DNA of 64,000 nucleotides from Arboricoccus pini (GTDB lineage: Bacteria; Pseudomonadota; Alphaproteobacteria; Geminicoccales; Geminicoccaceae). The stretch spans positions 23,076 through 87,075 of the forward strand of contig NZ_FYEH01000016.1 in the NCBI RefSeq assembly GCF_900187945.1. Reading direction: 5' to 3'. The notes below the pieces were generated by a model, which was not told the DNA's origin, did no database searches, and saw nothing but the letters and a program-made list of their open reading frames with translations. Of the stretch, positions 25,891 through 33,182 are shown one piece after another (position 1 is the stretch's first letter; every line of letters starts with the position of its first letter). A program made the translations under genes and the position numbers.

Positions 25891-26085
25891 ATGGCCTACA
25901 AGTTCGAGATCCACAAGGACAAGAAGGGCGAGTTTCGCGTCCGTTTCATTGCCTCGAACGGCCAGACCGTCTGGGTGACAGAAGGCTACACCGCCAAGGA
26001 GTCTGCCCAGAATGCGATCCGCTCGATCCAGGAGCACGGTCCCAAGGCCGAGATCGTCGATTCAACCTTGGTCAAAGAGGCCTGA
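25891..26085 (+). CDS. DUF1508 (YegP-like) small protein
   Basis: A 64-residue protein, MAYKFEIHKDKKGEFRVRF followed by NGQTVWVTEGYTAKESAQNAIRSIQEHG, is a single DUF1508 module, a beta-beta-alpha fold present in one to several copies in many bacteria. AAGGAGA lies 7 bases before ATG 25891. The family's function is not established. It is monocistronic and convergent with the cyanase gene; a hairpin covers its stop codon. Confidence 0.85.
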   Translation: MAYKFEIHKDKKGEFRVRFIASNGQTVWVTEGYTAKESAQNAIRSIQEHGPKAEIVDSTLVKEA

Positions 26086-26094
26086 AACGGCCTC
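26077..26094. terminator. Hairpin between convergent DUF1508 and cyanase genes
   Basis: GAGGCC (26077-26082) pairs with GGCCTC (26089-26094) around TGAAAC, covering the stop of the DUF1508 gene. Read on the minus strand, the stem lies shortly after the cyanase stop and is followed by TTTG, so it may work as a terminator mainly for the cyanase transcript. Confidence 0.5.
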
Positions 26095-26111
26095 CTCGAC
26101 CTGTTTCCAGC

Positions 26112-26597
26112 CTATTCCTCCTTGTAGCCCAAGGTCGGGTTGTTGCCCGTGGCACCATAATATTTGTAGGGCAGGAACTTGCCCGACATGGTGATCTTGA
26201 CCCGATCCCCCTTGGGATCGGGCTCACGCTCAAGCTCGAAGTCGAAATCGATGGCCGACATGATGCCGTCGCCGAACTCCTCCTGGATGAGCTCCTTCCA
26301 GGTCGTGCCATAGACCATGACGAGTTCGTAGAAACGATAGACCAGCGGGTCGGTGGGCGGCATCGGGCAGGAGCCGCGATAGGGCGCCTCGTTGAGAAGG
26401 CGACCCTCGGCCTCGCTCAGCCCGAATAGACGCACCGCCTCGGCGACCTGCGGCTTGGTCAGCTTCATCTGCCCAAGGATCGCTGCCGTGACCAGAACAG
26501 GCGACGAGCCGCCGATCGTCTGGCAAATATGCGCCCAGCTCCAGCCCTTCTCGCGTTTGATGTCGAGCAGCTTTTCGGTGAGATCGGCACGCTGCAT
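26112..26597 (-). CDS. cynS: Cyanate hydratase (cyanase)
   Basis: ATG 26597 is chosen because GGAGGA lies 4 bases upstream and the 161 residues then match the usual 150-160; two upstream ATGs exist. The signature TDPLVYRFYELVMVYGTTWKELI, then EEFGDGIMSAIDF, contains the active-site Arg88, Glu91 and Ser114, equivalent to Arg96, Glu99 and Ser122 of E. coli CynS. The N-terminus is the expected helical DNA-binding-like domain. It turns cyanate and bicarbonate into ammonia and CO2 via carbamate. It lies 67 bases downstream of a flavin monooxygenase gene. No cynT carbonic anhydrase or cynR is nearby. Confidence 0.95.
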   Translation of the reverse strand: MQRADLTEKLLDIKREKGWSWAHICQTIGGSSPVLVTAAILGQMKLTKPQVAEAVRLFGLSEAEGRLLNEAPYRGSCPMPPTDPLVYRFYELVMVYGTTWKELIQEEFGDGIMSAIDFDFELEREPDPKGDRVKITMSGKFLPYKYYGATGNNPTLGYKEE

Positions 26598-26663
26598 GAG
26601 GTCCTCCATGGTGGCCGGTGGTCGGCCGTTGATTGCCGCGCCCACCATGCCACAGACAGAGTC

Positions 26664-28469
26664 TCAGGCTAAATGGTGGGCTGGTGTCATACCATAGACT
26701 GGAGTTGGGATGCCCTCCATCCGCGCCTTCAACTGCAGCGAGAGAAACTGGGAGTAATGGCGTGCCTGGTGCAGGTTGCCGCCTTGGAACCAGAGACCCT
26801 CCTGCTGGGTGGGCTTCCACATGTTGCGCTGCTCGCCCTCCCAGGGGCCGGGGTCCTTGGTCGTAGCCGAACCTAAGCCCCAGCATTTGCCAACCTTGTC
26901 CGCCACCTCCTGCGAGATCAGCCGGGCGGCCCAGCCATTCATCGAGCCATAGCCCGTGGCATAGACGATGAGGTCGGCCGGCAGCTCGGTGCCGTCGGTG
27001 AGGACGACCGAATCCTCGGTGATATGGTCGACACCGACGCGGCTTTTCAGCTTGATCTTGCCGTCCGCCACCAGGTCCGAGGCACCGACATCGATATAGT
27101 AGCCCGAGCCGCGCCGGAGATACTTCATCGAGAGGCCGGATTCGTCGTCGCCGAAATCGAGCATGAAGCCCGCCTTCGTCAGCCGGTCGTAGAGATCGGC
27201 ATCCTCCTTCTTGATCACCTCGTAGATCGGGATCTGGCCGCGATGCATGATCCGATAGGGCATCGAGGCGGCCAGGAGGTCGGCCTTGTCGGTGGTGATG
27301 CCGCGCTCCAGCGCATCCTCCGAGTAGAGCACGCCCGTGCCGTATTTGAAGAGCGAGCGCGACGTGACGACGTGCGTGGAGGAGCGCTGCACCATCGTCA
27401 CGTCGGCGCCATGCTCCCAAAGATCGGCGGCGATGTCATGGGCCGAATTATTGGCGCCGATGACGACGCATTTCTTGCCGCGATAGGCCTCGCCGCTCGG
27501 ATGCTGGCTCGAATGGTGCTGGACGCCCTTGAAGCGCTCGGCACCCTTGATCTTCGGCACGTTGGGTACGCCCGACATGCCGGTCGCCAGGACGAGCTGC
27601 CTTGGACGGAGCGTGACCTCCTTGCCGTCCTTCTCGACGACGACGCTCCAGGTCTTCGCTGCCTCGTCGAAGCTGGCCTTCTTGCAGGTGGTGCTGCCCC
27701 AGAAATTCAGCTCCATGACCCGGGCATACATTTCGAGCCAGTCGCCCATCTTGTCCTTGGGCGTGTAGACCGGCCAATCGTCCGGGAAGGGCAGATAAGG
27801 CATGTGGTCGTACCAGACCGGGTCATGCAGGCAGAGCGACTTGTAGCGGCTGCGCCACTGGTCGCCCGGCCGAGGGTATTTATCGACGATGATGGTCGGC
27901 ACGCCCAGGCGGCGCAGCCGGGCGCCCAGTGCCAGGCCGCCCTGGCCGCCGCCGACGATCAGGACATAGGGATCCTTGGTGGTGCCGAGCTCGGCCCGTT
28001 CGGCCTCGAGCTTTTCCCGCCAGTTCTTGCGGCCGGGATGGACACCGTGCTCGGCGCCCATGATGCGGCGCCGGCCCTTCTTCTCCTCATGGCCCTTGAG
28101 CTCGGTCATGGTGGAAAGCAGCGTGAAGGCCTTGTCGCCCTTCAGCCGGAGATGGCCAAGGCCTCGTGCGACCTCGGTCTCGAAGGTGAACCAGCCCTCG
28201 ACGATGCCGTCTTTCTCGCTGGCGGTATCGGTCCGGCGGAACTGCCGGGGTTTTGCTTGGCCGAGCGTGGCATCCAGCATGGCCTCCACGCCGGCTGGAC
28301 CTTCGACCGTGATGATATTCCAGCTGAAGGCGACAAGGTCGCGCCAGAAGCTTTCGGTCGCCTCGAACATCGCCGCCGCCGCCTTGGCGTCGCCTCGTTC
28401 CAAGGCGTCGCCGAACGATGCGAGCCAAGCGTCAACGCGCGCGGCGGCGCCCTCGCTCACGAGATCCAT
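26664..28469 (-). CDS. Flavin-containing monooxygenase with an N-terminal NTF2/SnoaL-like domain
   Basis: ATG 28469 has GGGAGG upstream and gives 601 residues. Residues 1-130 form a SnoaL/NTF2-like cup. The catalytic part has an FAD motif IVGGGQGGLALGARL (171-185), the FMO-type sequence FKGVQHHSSQHP (313-324), an NADPH motif VIGANNSAHD (336-345) and the late ATG in YATGYGS. The architecture equals that of putative FMO/YUCCA-like or Baeyer-Villiger-type flavoproteins common in soil proteobacteria. It and cyanase read in one direction, which suggests a shared role in metabolism of a nitrogen compound, but the substrate is unknown. Confidence 0.85.
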   Translation of the reverse strand: MDLVSEGAAARVDAWLASFGDALERGDAKAAAAMFEATESFWRDLVAFSWNIITVEGPAGVEAMLDATLGQAKPRQFRRTDTASEKDGIVEGWFTFETEVARGLGHLRLKGDKAFTLLSTMTELKGHEEKKGRRRIMGAEHGVHPGRKNWREKLEAERAELGTTKDPYVLIVGGGQGGLALGARLRRLGVPTIIVDKYPRPGDQWRSRYKSLCLHDPVWYDHMPYLPFPDDWPVYTPKDKMGDWLEMYARVMELNFWGSTTCKKASFDEAAKTWSVVVEKDGKEVTLRPRQLVLATGMSGVPNVPKIKGAERFKGVQHHSSQHPSGEAYRGKKCVVIGANNSAHDIAADLWEHGADVTMVQRSSTHVVTSRSLFKYGTGVLYSEDALERGITTDKADLLAASMPYRIMHRGQIPIYEVIKKEDADLYDRLTKAGFMLDFGDDESGLSMKYLRRGSGYYIDVGASDLVADGKIKLKSRVGVDHITEDSVVLTDGTELPADLIVYATGYGSMNGWAARLISQEVADKVGKCWGLGSATTKDPGPWEGEQRNMWKPTQQEGLWFQGGNLHQARHYSQFLSLQLKARMEGIPTPVYGMTPAHHLA

Positions 28470-28662
28470 GTTGCCTCCCTGAAAAGGCTCTTGATCATGG
28501 ATCGCCATTGATAGCGATCCTTTAGGCTTGGCAGTTTCGCAGCCTTGCGGCCCCCCGTCCAGCCGAGCGCGCCCGTCCATCGGCTGCGACCAAGTCGCCC
28601 ATTTTGGCCCTTGGCGGCTTTGAGAACTTTCCCACGTGGTAAGGTTCCGTCAGATTGGATCG

Positions 28663-29064
28663 ATGCGACAGTCTCGATCCTGGGCGGAGAAGGGTGACGC
28701 GCGTCGGTTGGGCGCGCTGGCGCTAGCCTATGCCTTCATCCTCCAGATCCTGGCGGCCGGCTTTGTCACCACCCTGGTGCCGGCCGGGGCGGCTGGCATC
28801 TTCATCTGTGGCGAGCACGCCCTGCACGGCCTGCCGGGTGCCGATGCCAGGCTGTCACCCGACGGGCCAGCCAAGGCCAGTCCCTGCCTGCCCTGTCCCT
28901 TCTGCGTGGCCCATCTGGGTACCCTGCCGACGGTCGGCGACCGCATGATCCAGCGTCGTGCCGCCATTGTCGCCGCCCCCTCGTCACGGCCCTATCTGGT
29001 CCGTGCCGGTTACACCACGGCGCCGCCAACACCGCCGCGCGGCCCACCCTACAGCCTGATCTGA
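28663..29064 (+). CDS. DUF2946-like membrane-anchored protein, probably copper-related
   Basis: The 133-residue protein has one N-terminal hydrophobic helix (GALALAYAFILQILAAGFVTTLV), then a loop containing FICGEHALHG and ASPCLPCPFCVAHLG. The Cys-xx-Cys-xx-Cys cluster and His residues suit metal binding, and the layout matches DUF2946 proteins often found with copper genes. It lies directly before a PepSY protein and a CopC-PCuAC fusion. GTG 28636 is an alternative start. Function is inferred from context. Confidence 0.65.
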   Translation: MRQSRSWAEKGDARRLGALALAYAFILQILAAGFVTTLVPAGAAGIFICGEHALHGLPGADARLSPDGPAKASPCLPCPFCVAHLGTLPTVGDRMIQRRAAIVAAPSSRPYLVRAGYTTAPPTPPRGPPYSLI

Positions 29065-29150
29065 AGCCGACCGGGCGGTTGCCCGGCTTCGACGATGCGC
29101 AGCCTTGGGCTTGCCGCATCCGCCTTCATCCCTTGTCGGGATCGTCGATC

Positions 29151-30557
29151 ATGCAAGTCGTCTCCTCCGCCCGGGCCCTCGGTCCGGCGCCGCTGGGTGC
29201 CGTTTATCGCGCCGTATGGCGCTGGCATTTCTATGCCGGGCTCCTGGTTATCCCCTTCCTCATACTCTTGGCCGTAACCGGTGGGCTCTATCTCTTCCAC
29301 AAGGAGATCGACGCCGTCGTCCATGCGAACCTCCTACGCGTCCAGCCCGGCACCGGGCCGGGCCTCGCGCCATCGGCTCTTGTGGCCAACGCGCAAAGGG
29401 CCGTGCCCGGGACCCCCTTGACCTACGTTACGCCGGGCGATCCCGGGGCCGCCGCGGCGGTCGGCATCCGGACCCCGGAGGGCACGCATCGTCTTGTCTA
29501 TCTCGATCCGGCGGACGGGCGGGTGCTCGGCAGCATCGGGCCGAAATCGACGGTCATGGGTATCGTTCGCCAATTGCACAGCCTGGCCTTCTTTGGTGTC
29601 TGGCCACCTTACGTGATCGAGATCGTTGGCGGCTGGACCGTCGTCCTGGTCCTGACCGGCCTTTATCTCTGGTGGCCGCGCGGCGGCCGCAAAGGCGGCG
29701 TCGTCAGCCTGCGCGGCACGCCGACCAAGCGCATCTTCTGGCGCGATCTCCATGCGGTAAGTGGCCTTCTTGCCGCAATCTTCCTGGCGTTCCTGGCCGT
29801 CACGGGTATGCCCTGGTCGAGCTTTTGGGGTGGTCAGACGCACCGCCTCGTCGCCGCCGCCGGCATCGGCTTTCCAGCCGGCGCCTGGGGCGACGCGCCG
29901 TCATCGAGCCTGCCGCTTCAAGCCGTGGCAGCCGACGTGGGCTGGACGATGCAGACGTCCCCGGTCCCGCTCTCGAGTGGCCATCATCAAGGTGCGCCGA
30001 CGAAGGAGGGAACGCCAGCCGATTTGCCGACCTCGATCGGCCTGGACGCGGCCGTGGCGATCTTCAACGAGGCGGGCCTAGAGCGCGGCTATGCCGTGGC
30101 GCTGCCGCAGACGGCTGAGGGGGTCTATAGCGGGACGGTCTACCCGGCAGACCTCGCCAAGGAGCGGGCTATCCATCTCGACCAGTATACCGGCCGGAAG
30201 CTGATCGACGTCGCCTTTGCCGATTATGGCTGGGGCGGCAAGGCGATTGAGTGGGGGGTCAACGTTCATATGGGCCAGGAATTCGGCCGGCTGAACCAGA
30301 TCGTGCTGGCGCTGGCCTGCGTGCTCGTCATCGTCATGGCAGTGGGTGCCCTGGTCATGTGGTGGAAGCGGCGGCCGCCCGGATCCCTGGCGGCCCCACC
30401 CTGGCCCTCGGACCGTCGACCGGTCGTCGCCGTGACGGCCATCCTGTTCGTCCTCGGCCTGGTCTATCCACTGACCGGCATATCAATGTTGGCGATCCTG
30501 GCCGTCGATCTTATCGGCCACCATATGCTGGCGGCACGTGCCGCCAGCGCTGCTTAG
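29151..30557 (+). CDS. PepSY-associated transmembrane protein (iron/copper-linked, possible membrane reductase)
   Basis: ATG 29151 begins a 468-residue protein with five predicted helices: WHFYAGLLVIPFLILLAVTG, VIEIVGGWTVVLVLTGLYLW, LHAVSGLLAAIFLAFLAVTG, IVLALACVLVIVMAVGALVM and AILFVLGLVYPLTGISMLA. The repeated RxxHxxxG-type ends (RAVWRWHFYAG, WRDLHAVSG) are typical of PepSY_TM proteins, some of which act as membrane ferric or flavin reductases. It is in a row with copper genes; the CopC-PCuAC gene follows 10 bases after its stop. A role in metal reduction at the membrane is inferred. Confidence 0.85.
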   Translation: MQVVSSARALGPAPLGAVYRAVWRWHFYAGLLVIPFLILLAVTGGLYLFHKEIDAVVHANLLRVQPGTGPGLAPSALVANAQRAVPGTPLTYVTPGDPGAAAAVGIRTPEGTHRLVYLDPADGRVLGSIGPKSTVMGIVRQLHSLAFFGVWPPYVIEIVGGWTVVLVLTGLYLWWPRGGRKGGVVSLRGTPTKRIFWRDLHAVSGLLAAIFLAFLAVTGMPWSSFWGGQTHRLVAAAGIGFPAGAWGDAPSSSLPLQAVAADVGWTMQTSPVPLSSGHHQGAPTKEGTPADLPTSIGLDAAVAIFNEAGLERGYAVALPQTAEGVYSGTVYPADLAKERAIHLDQYTGRKLIDVAFADYGWGGKAIEWGVNVHMGQEFGRLNQIVLALACVLVIVMAVGALVMWWKRRPPGSLAAPPWPSDRRPVVAVTAILFVLGLVYPLTGISMLAILAVDLIGHHMLAARAASAA

Positions 30558-30567
30558 GGAAAGAAGA

Positions 30568-31377
30568 ATGGCCGCCAAGCCCAACCATCTCCGTCATGCG
30601 CTTCCGCTGCTGGCATTCCTCCTGCCGGCGACGGCCCAGGCTCATGCGCATCTGCAATCCGCCACGCCCGCCGACGGCGCCACGGTCCAGGCAGCGCCTG
30701 AGGACATCGTCCTGCAATTCAGTGAGGGCATCGAGCCAGCGCTAAGCCGAGTTTCCATTACCGGTCCGGACGGCAAGGCCGTCGCCACCACAATCAAGGT
30801 CGACGCGGGCGATCCCTCGCGCCTGCACATCGTACCGGCCCAGCCTTTGCAGGCGGGCGGCCAGACCCTGGCTTGGCGGCTCGTCTCGGCCGACACGCAT
30901 CGTGTGCAGGGCAGCCTGCGCTTCGAGATCGCCGGCGGGCCGGCCGCGAAGGTGGGCAAGATCTCGATCCTGGAGCCGCATGCCCTGGCGACGGCGCCGC
31001 ACCAGCCAACCGGCGCTGCCTATATGACGATCGTCAATGACGGTGAAACACCCGACCGTCTGATCGCGGTCGCTACAAACGTCGCGAAGTCGGCCTCGCT
31101 GCACCGCTCGGCCGCCGACGACGCTGGTGTCATGACCATGGGCCCGCTTGAGGACGGTCTCGAGATCCCCGCCCACGGTCGCGCCGAGCTTGCCCCTGGT
31201 GGCGTGCATGTCATGCTTGAGGGGTTGGCGGCGGGATTGAAGGCGGGTCAGGTCCTGACGATCGAGCTCACTTTCGCACAAGCCGGCCGGACCACGCTGC
31301 TCGTTCCGGTGCAGGCTCTGGGCGGCGGTCGATCGGCGATGCAGAGCGGCATGCCGACGCAGCCCGGCACCCCCTGA
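30568..31377 (+). CDS. CopC-PCuAC fusion periplasmic copper-binding protein
   Basis: A signal peptide (LPLLAFLLPATAQAHA) leads into a CopC domain at about residues 23-125: mature start HAHLQSATPADGATV, LQFSEGIEPALSRVSI, and the late DTHRVQGSLRFEI. A PCuAC (DUF461) domain follows at about 130-250: ISILEPHALATAPHQPTGAAYMTI, SLHRSAADDAGVMTM and GGVHVMLEGL, matching the H(M)X10MX21HXM copper(I) motif. So one polypeptide combines a CopC copper carrier with a Cu(I) chaperone that normally metallates cytochrome oxidase. It is the last gene of the copper group. Both domains look intact; partners such as CopD or Sco are not in the window. Confidence 0.9.
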   Translation: MAAKPNHLRHALPLLAFLLPATAQAHAHLQSATPADGATVQAAPEDIVLQFSEGIEPALSRVSITGPDGKAVATTIKVDAGDPSRLHIVPAQPLQAGGQTLAWRLVSADTHRVQGSLRFEIAGGPAAKVGKISILEPHALATAPHQPTGAAYMTIVNDGETPDRLIAVATNVAKSASLHRSAADDAGVMTMGPLEDGLEIPAHGRAELAPGGVHVMLEGLAAGLKAGQVLTIELTFAQAGRTTLLVPVQALGGGRSAMQSGMPTQPGTP

Positions 31378-31383
31378 ACGGCC

Positions 31384-31734
31384 TCAAGCACAGCTCTGCC
31401 GCGCGGCCAGTTCCTTCAGCGTGTTGGCAAAGGCTTCGAGGCAATCGACCAACTCGATTTCCTGGACGAAATCCTGGGGCTCGTCGAGGTCGATTGCCTC
31501 GAGCAGCTTGACGATACGGTTGATCTCGAGGTCGAGGGTTTCGAATTTGGCCTCGTTTGGAAGGCCCAGCTGTATGCGAAGATGCTCAAGGGTGGTCACT
31601 GCTTCGTTTCGCATCTGATCCAACTGCATAAGCTTCTGGTTGAGATTTTCCTGGAGCCGAGCCGCTATACGTGGGTGCACAGACCCTCTCCCCCGAACGG
31701 TCATCATTGGCAGATTATGATTGGCATTCGGCAT
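31384..31734 (-). CDS. Hypothetical helical protein paired with a sigma-like protein
   Basis: The 116-residue product is mostly helical with coiled-coil character in the middle (ARLQENLNQKLMQLDQMRNEAVTTLEHLRIQLG), followed by an acidic stretch (AIDLDEPQDFVQEIELVD). No signal peptide, membrane helix or known motif. It follows the sigma-like gene on the same strand after 41 bases, so the two are probably cotranscribed. A binding partner role is possible but unproven. Confidence 0.6.
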   Translation of the reverse strand: MPNANHNLPMMTVRGRGSVHPRIAARLQENLNQKLMQLDQMRNEAVTTLEHLRIQLGLPNEAKFETLDLEINRIVKLLEAIDLDEPQDFVQEIELVDCLEAFANTLKELAARQSCA

Positions 31735-31775
31735 GGGGACGAGACGCCCCTAGGCCTCTGTCGTATTGGGATATT

Positions 31776-32210
31776 CTAATTTCTTGTATCTTTCTCACTA
31801 TTTTCCGGCTCGTATCCAGACAGGCTCCGGAGCTTGGCCCGGACCGTCTCTGCCGGGATCGACCACAGGTCGCCGATCGTCTCGGGCGTGAGTTCCAGGA
31901 GCGTGGCCGCGAGGAACAGACGGCGCTCTTCCAGGCCCAGGGCCGCCAGCCGATCGACGCGCGGGTCGTTCGACGGCGGTGGCCGGTGGTTGGGATCGAG
32001 GCCCTGGTCGATCGCCCGCAGCATAGCCAGGCGAAATTGGCCAAGGGTCGGTGCTGCCTCGTATAGCATGGCCGTACTGGTCTCGATCGTCGCCGACTCG
32101 AAGGCCGCCTGCCCTGCCTCCTGGCCCAGAAGCAGGATCGCGTAGGCCTGGATCGCCTTCATCTCGGCGGTCAGCGGGTCGTCCACGTCGTCCACCTCGT
32201 CGCTTCCCAT
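31776..32210 (-). CDS. Small sigma-factor-like protein
   Basis: The 144-residue protein has two helical blocks. Residues about 20-70 (AIQAYAILLLGQEAGQAAFESATIE, then LGQFRLAMLRAID) resemble a decayed ECF region 2 or the sigma-like domain of PhyR. Residues about 88-132 (LAALGLEERRLFLAATLLELTPETIGDLWSIPAETVRAKLRSL) look like sigma region 4 with its helix-turn-helix. There is no receiver domain, unlike PhyR, and it is shorter than standard ECF factors. It could be a true minimal sigma factor, or a mimic that binds an anti-sigma factor. The homology is judged by eye. Confidence 0.6.
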   Translation of the reverse strand: MGSDEVDDVDDPLTAEMKAIQAYAILLLGQEAGQAAFESATIETSTAMLYEAAPTLGQFRLAMLRAIDQGLDPNHRPPPSNDPRVDRLAALGLEERRLFLAATLLELTPETIGDLWSIPAETVRAKLRSLSGYEPENSEKDTRN

Positions 32211-32568
32211 GTCGAGATCTTCCTGGGGTACCGGGCCTTCATGAACTGTCGCCCCTGAACGCGCCCGGCGCGGATCCGCAAGGGGGATAGGGCGGCGATG
32301 CAGGCCTTCAAGGTTGAAATGGTCGTGGCAGACCTAGCTCTCGCCAGGCTGATCTTCGCATCTGCGCAACGCGCCAAGGATAGCATGATCGAGGCCCATC
32401 GCGTCCAGGATCCGCGGTTCACTCGGGCATCGGCGGCGAGGCGATGAGCTTGATGCGCATCAAAAGACGGTCGATCGACTATTAAGCGCGTGTCAGGGAC
32501 CATTCGGGGTTGCCGCCGGGGGCATCTTGTGGTTGTGATCCGGCCTTCATGAAACGGGGGCGACGCAA
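32211..32568. other. Gap upstream of the lipoprotein gene
   Basis: This stretch separates the leftward sigma-like gene from the rightward lipoprotein gene and should hold promoters for both. One short open frame (32298-32447) is listed separately with low confidence. Nothing else stands out. Confidence 0.4.
32298..32447 (+). CDS. Possible small ORF of 49 codons
   Basis: ATG 32298 opens a frame ending at TGA 32445. It begins MQAFKVEMVVADLALARL and is basic and mostly helical, divergent from the sigma-like gene. There is no strong ribosome binding site and no family resemblance, so it may be chance. It is recorded because no larger gene covers the stretch. Confidence 0.2.
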   Translation: MQAFKVEMVVADLALARLIFASAQRAKDSMIEAHRVQDPRFTRASAARR

Positions 32569-32994
32569 ATGAAGGCGAAGTTAATTTTCCTATTTCTCGC
32601 CGCGGCGATGCTCAATGGCTGCGCCCATCGAGGCGGCGAGAGTGATCAGGCCTCGGCGTCCAATTCGACATCCGGCAGCCGGACGGTCGTCATGTCGAAC
32701 GGCGAGGAAGGCGAGATCATCGGCACGCCGGCACCCGGCAGCAAATTTTCGAAGATCCAGCTCAACATGAGCCGCCGGCAGGTCGAGAGCCTGATCGGGC
32801 CTCCCGATGACGAAACCGGCCATTTGACCGGCAAGGCCTTCATCCCGTTCTTCTTCGGTGGCGATTCGTATCGCACGGAGGCCTTTTATAAGGGCGAGGG
32901 CCAGCTGACCTACTCGCCGCGCAGCATTGGCGCCGAGCCCAACCAGTTGATCAAGATGGAGGTCAACCCGGCCGCCACCGGCTTCTCGGAATAA
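32569..32994 (+). CDS. Lipoprotein with BamE/SmpA-like fold segment
   Basis: A lipoprotein signal peptide (LIFLFLAAAMLNGC, lipid-anchored Cys18) begins this 141-residue protein. After a Ser/Asn-rich linker, KFSKIQLNMSRRQVESLIGPPDD has the pattern of the SmpA/OmlA (BamE) motif (GMTrxqVxxlLGxP), followed by a segment of short strands. It probably sits on the inner face of the outer membrane. BamE itself is shorter and usually near fur or rnf genes, so this is a paralogue of unknown role. A tandem repeat starts right after its stop codon. Confidence 0.75.
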   Translation: MKAKLIFLFLAAAMLNGCAHRGGESDQASASNSTSGSRTVVMSNGEEGEIIGTPAPGSKFSKIQLNMSRRQVESLIGPPDDETGHLTGKAFIPFFFGGDSYRTEAFYKGEGQLTYSPRSIGAEPNQLIKMEVNPAATGFSE

Positions 32995-32995
32995 C

Positions 32996-33141
32996 CGCTC
33001 AAGTAGCCCGAAGGGCGATAGCGTCGAGAAAGCGGGCTCAAGTAGCCCGAAGGGCGATAGCGCCGGAAAAGCGCACTCAAGTAGCCTGAAGGGCGGTAGC
33101 GCCGGAAAAGCCGGCTTAAGCGTCTCGAAGGCGATAGCGCC
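32996..33141. repeat. Four tandem copies of a 39-base structured repeat
   Basis: CTCAAG starts units at 32998, 33037 and 33076, and CTTAAG starts a degenerate fourth at 33115, giving an exact 39-base period. Each of the first three reads CTCAAGTAGCCYGAAGGGCG and then RTAGCG, with an inner GCCC-GAA-GGGC hairpin (T-G pair in unit 3). An outer pairing of CGCT or GCGC with AGCG or GCGC brackets it in units 1 and 3. The array runs from the lipoprotein stop to a terminator-like hairpin. A related array lies at 61669-61774. Confidence 0.9.
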
Positions 33142-33148
33142 GCATACG

Positions 33149-33182
33149 AGTTGAGCGGCAGTCGGAGAACTGCCGCTCAACT
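33149..33182. terminator. Perfect hairpin between convergent lipoprotein and BenE genes
   Basis: AGTTGAGCGGCAGT (33149-33162) pairs with ACTGCCGCTCAACT (33169-33182) around CGGAGA: a 14-base perfect stem. It overlaps the last codons and stop of the leftward BenE gene and closes the repeat array behind the lipoprotein gene. It can serve both directions. Its arm CCGCTCAA matches the unit start of the repeats at 61669-61774. Confidence 0.75.

Noticed and set aside
32996..33141. CRISPR array
   Set aside because: Units are contiguous tandem copies without unique spacers, and no cas genes are present.
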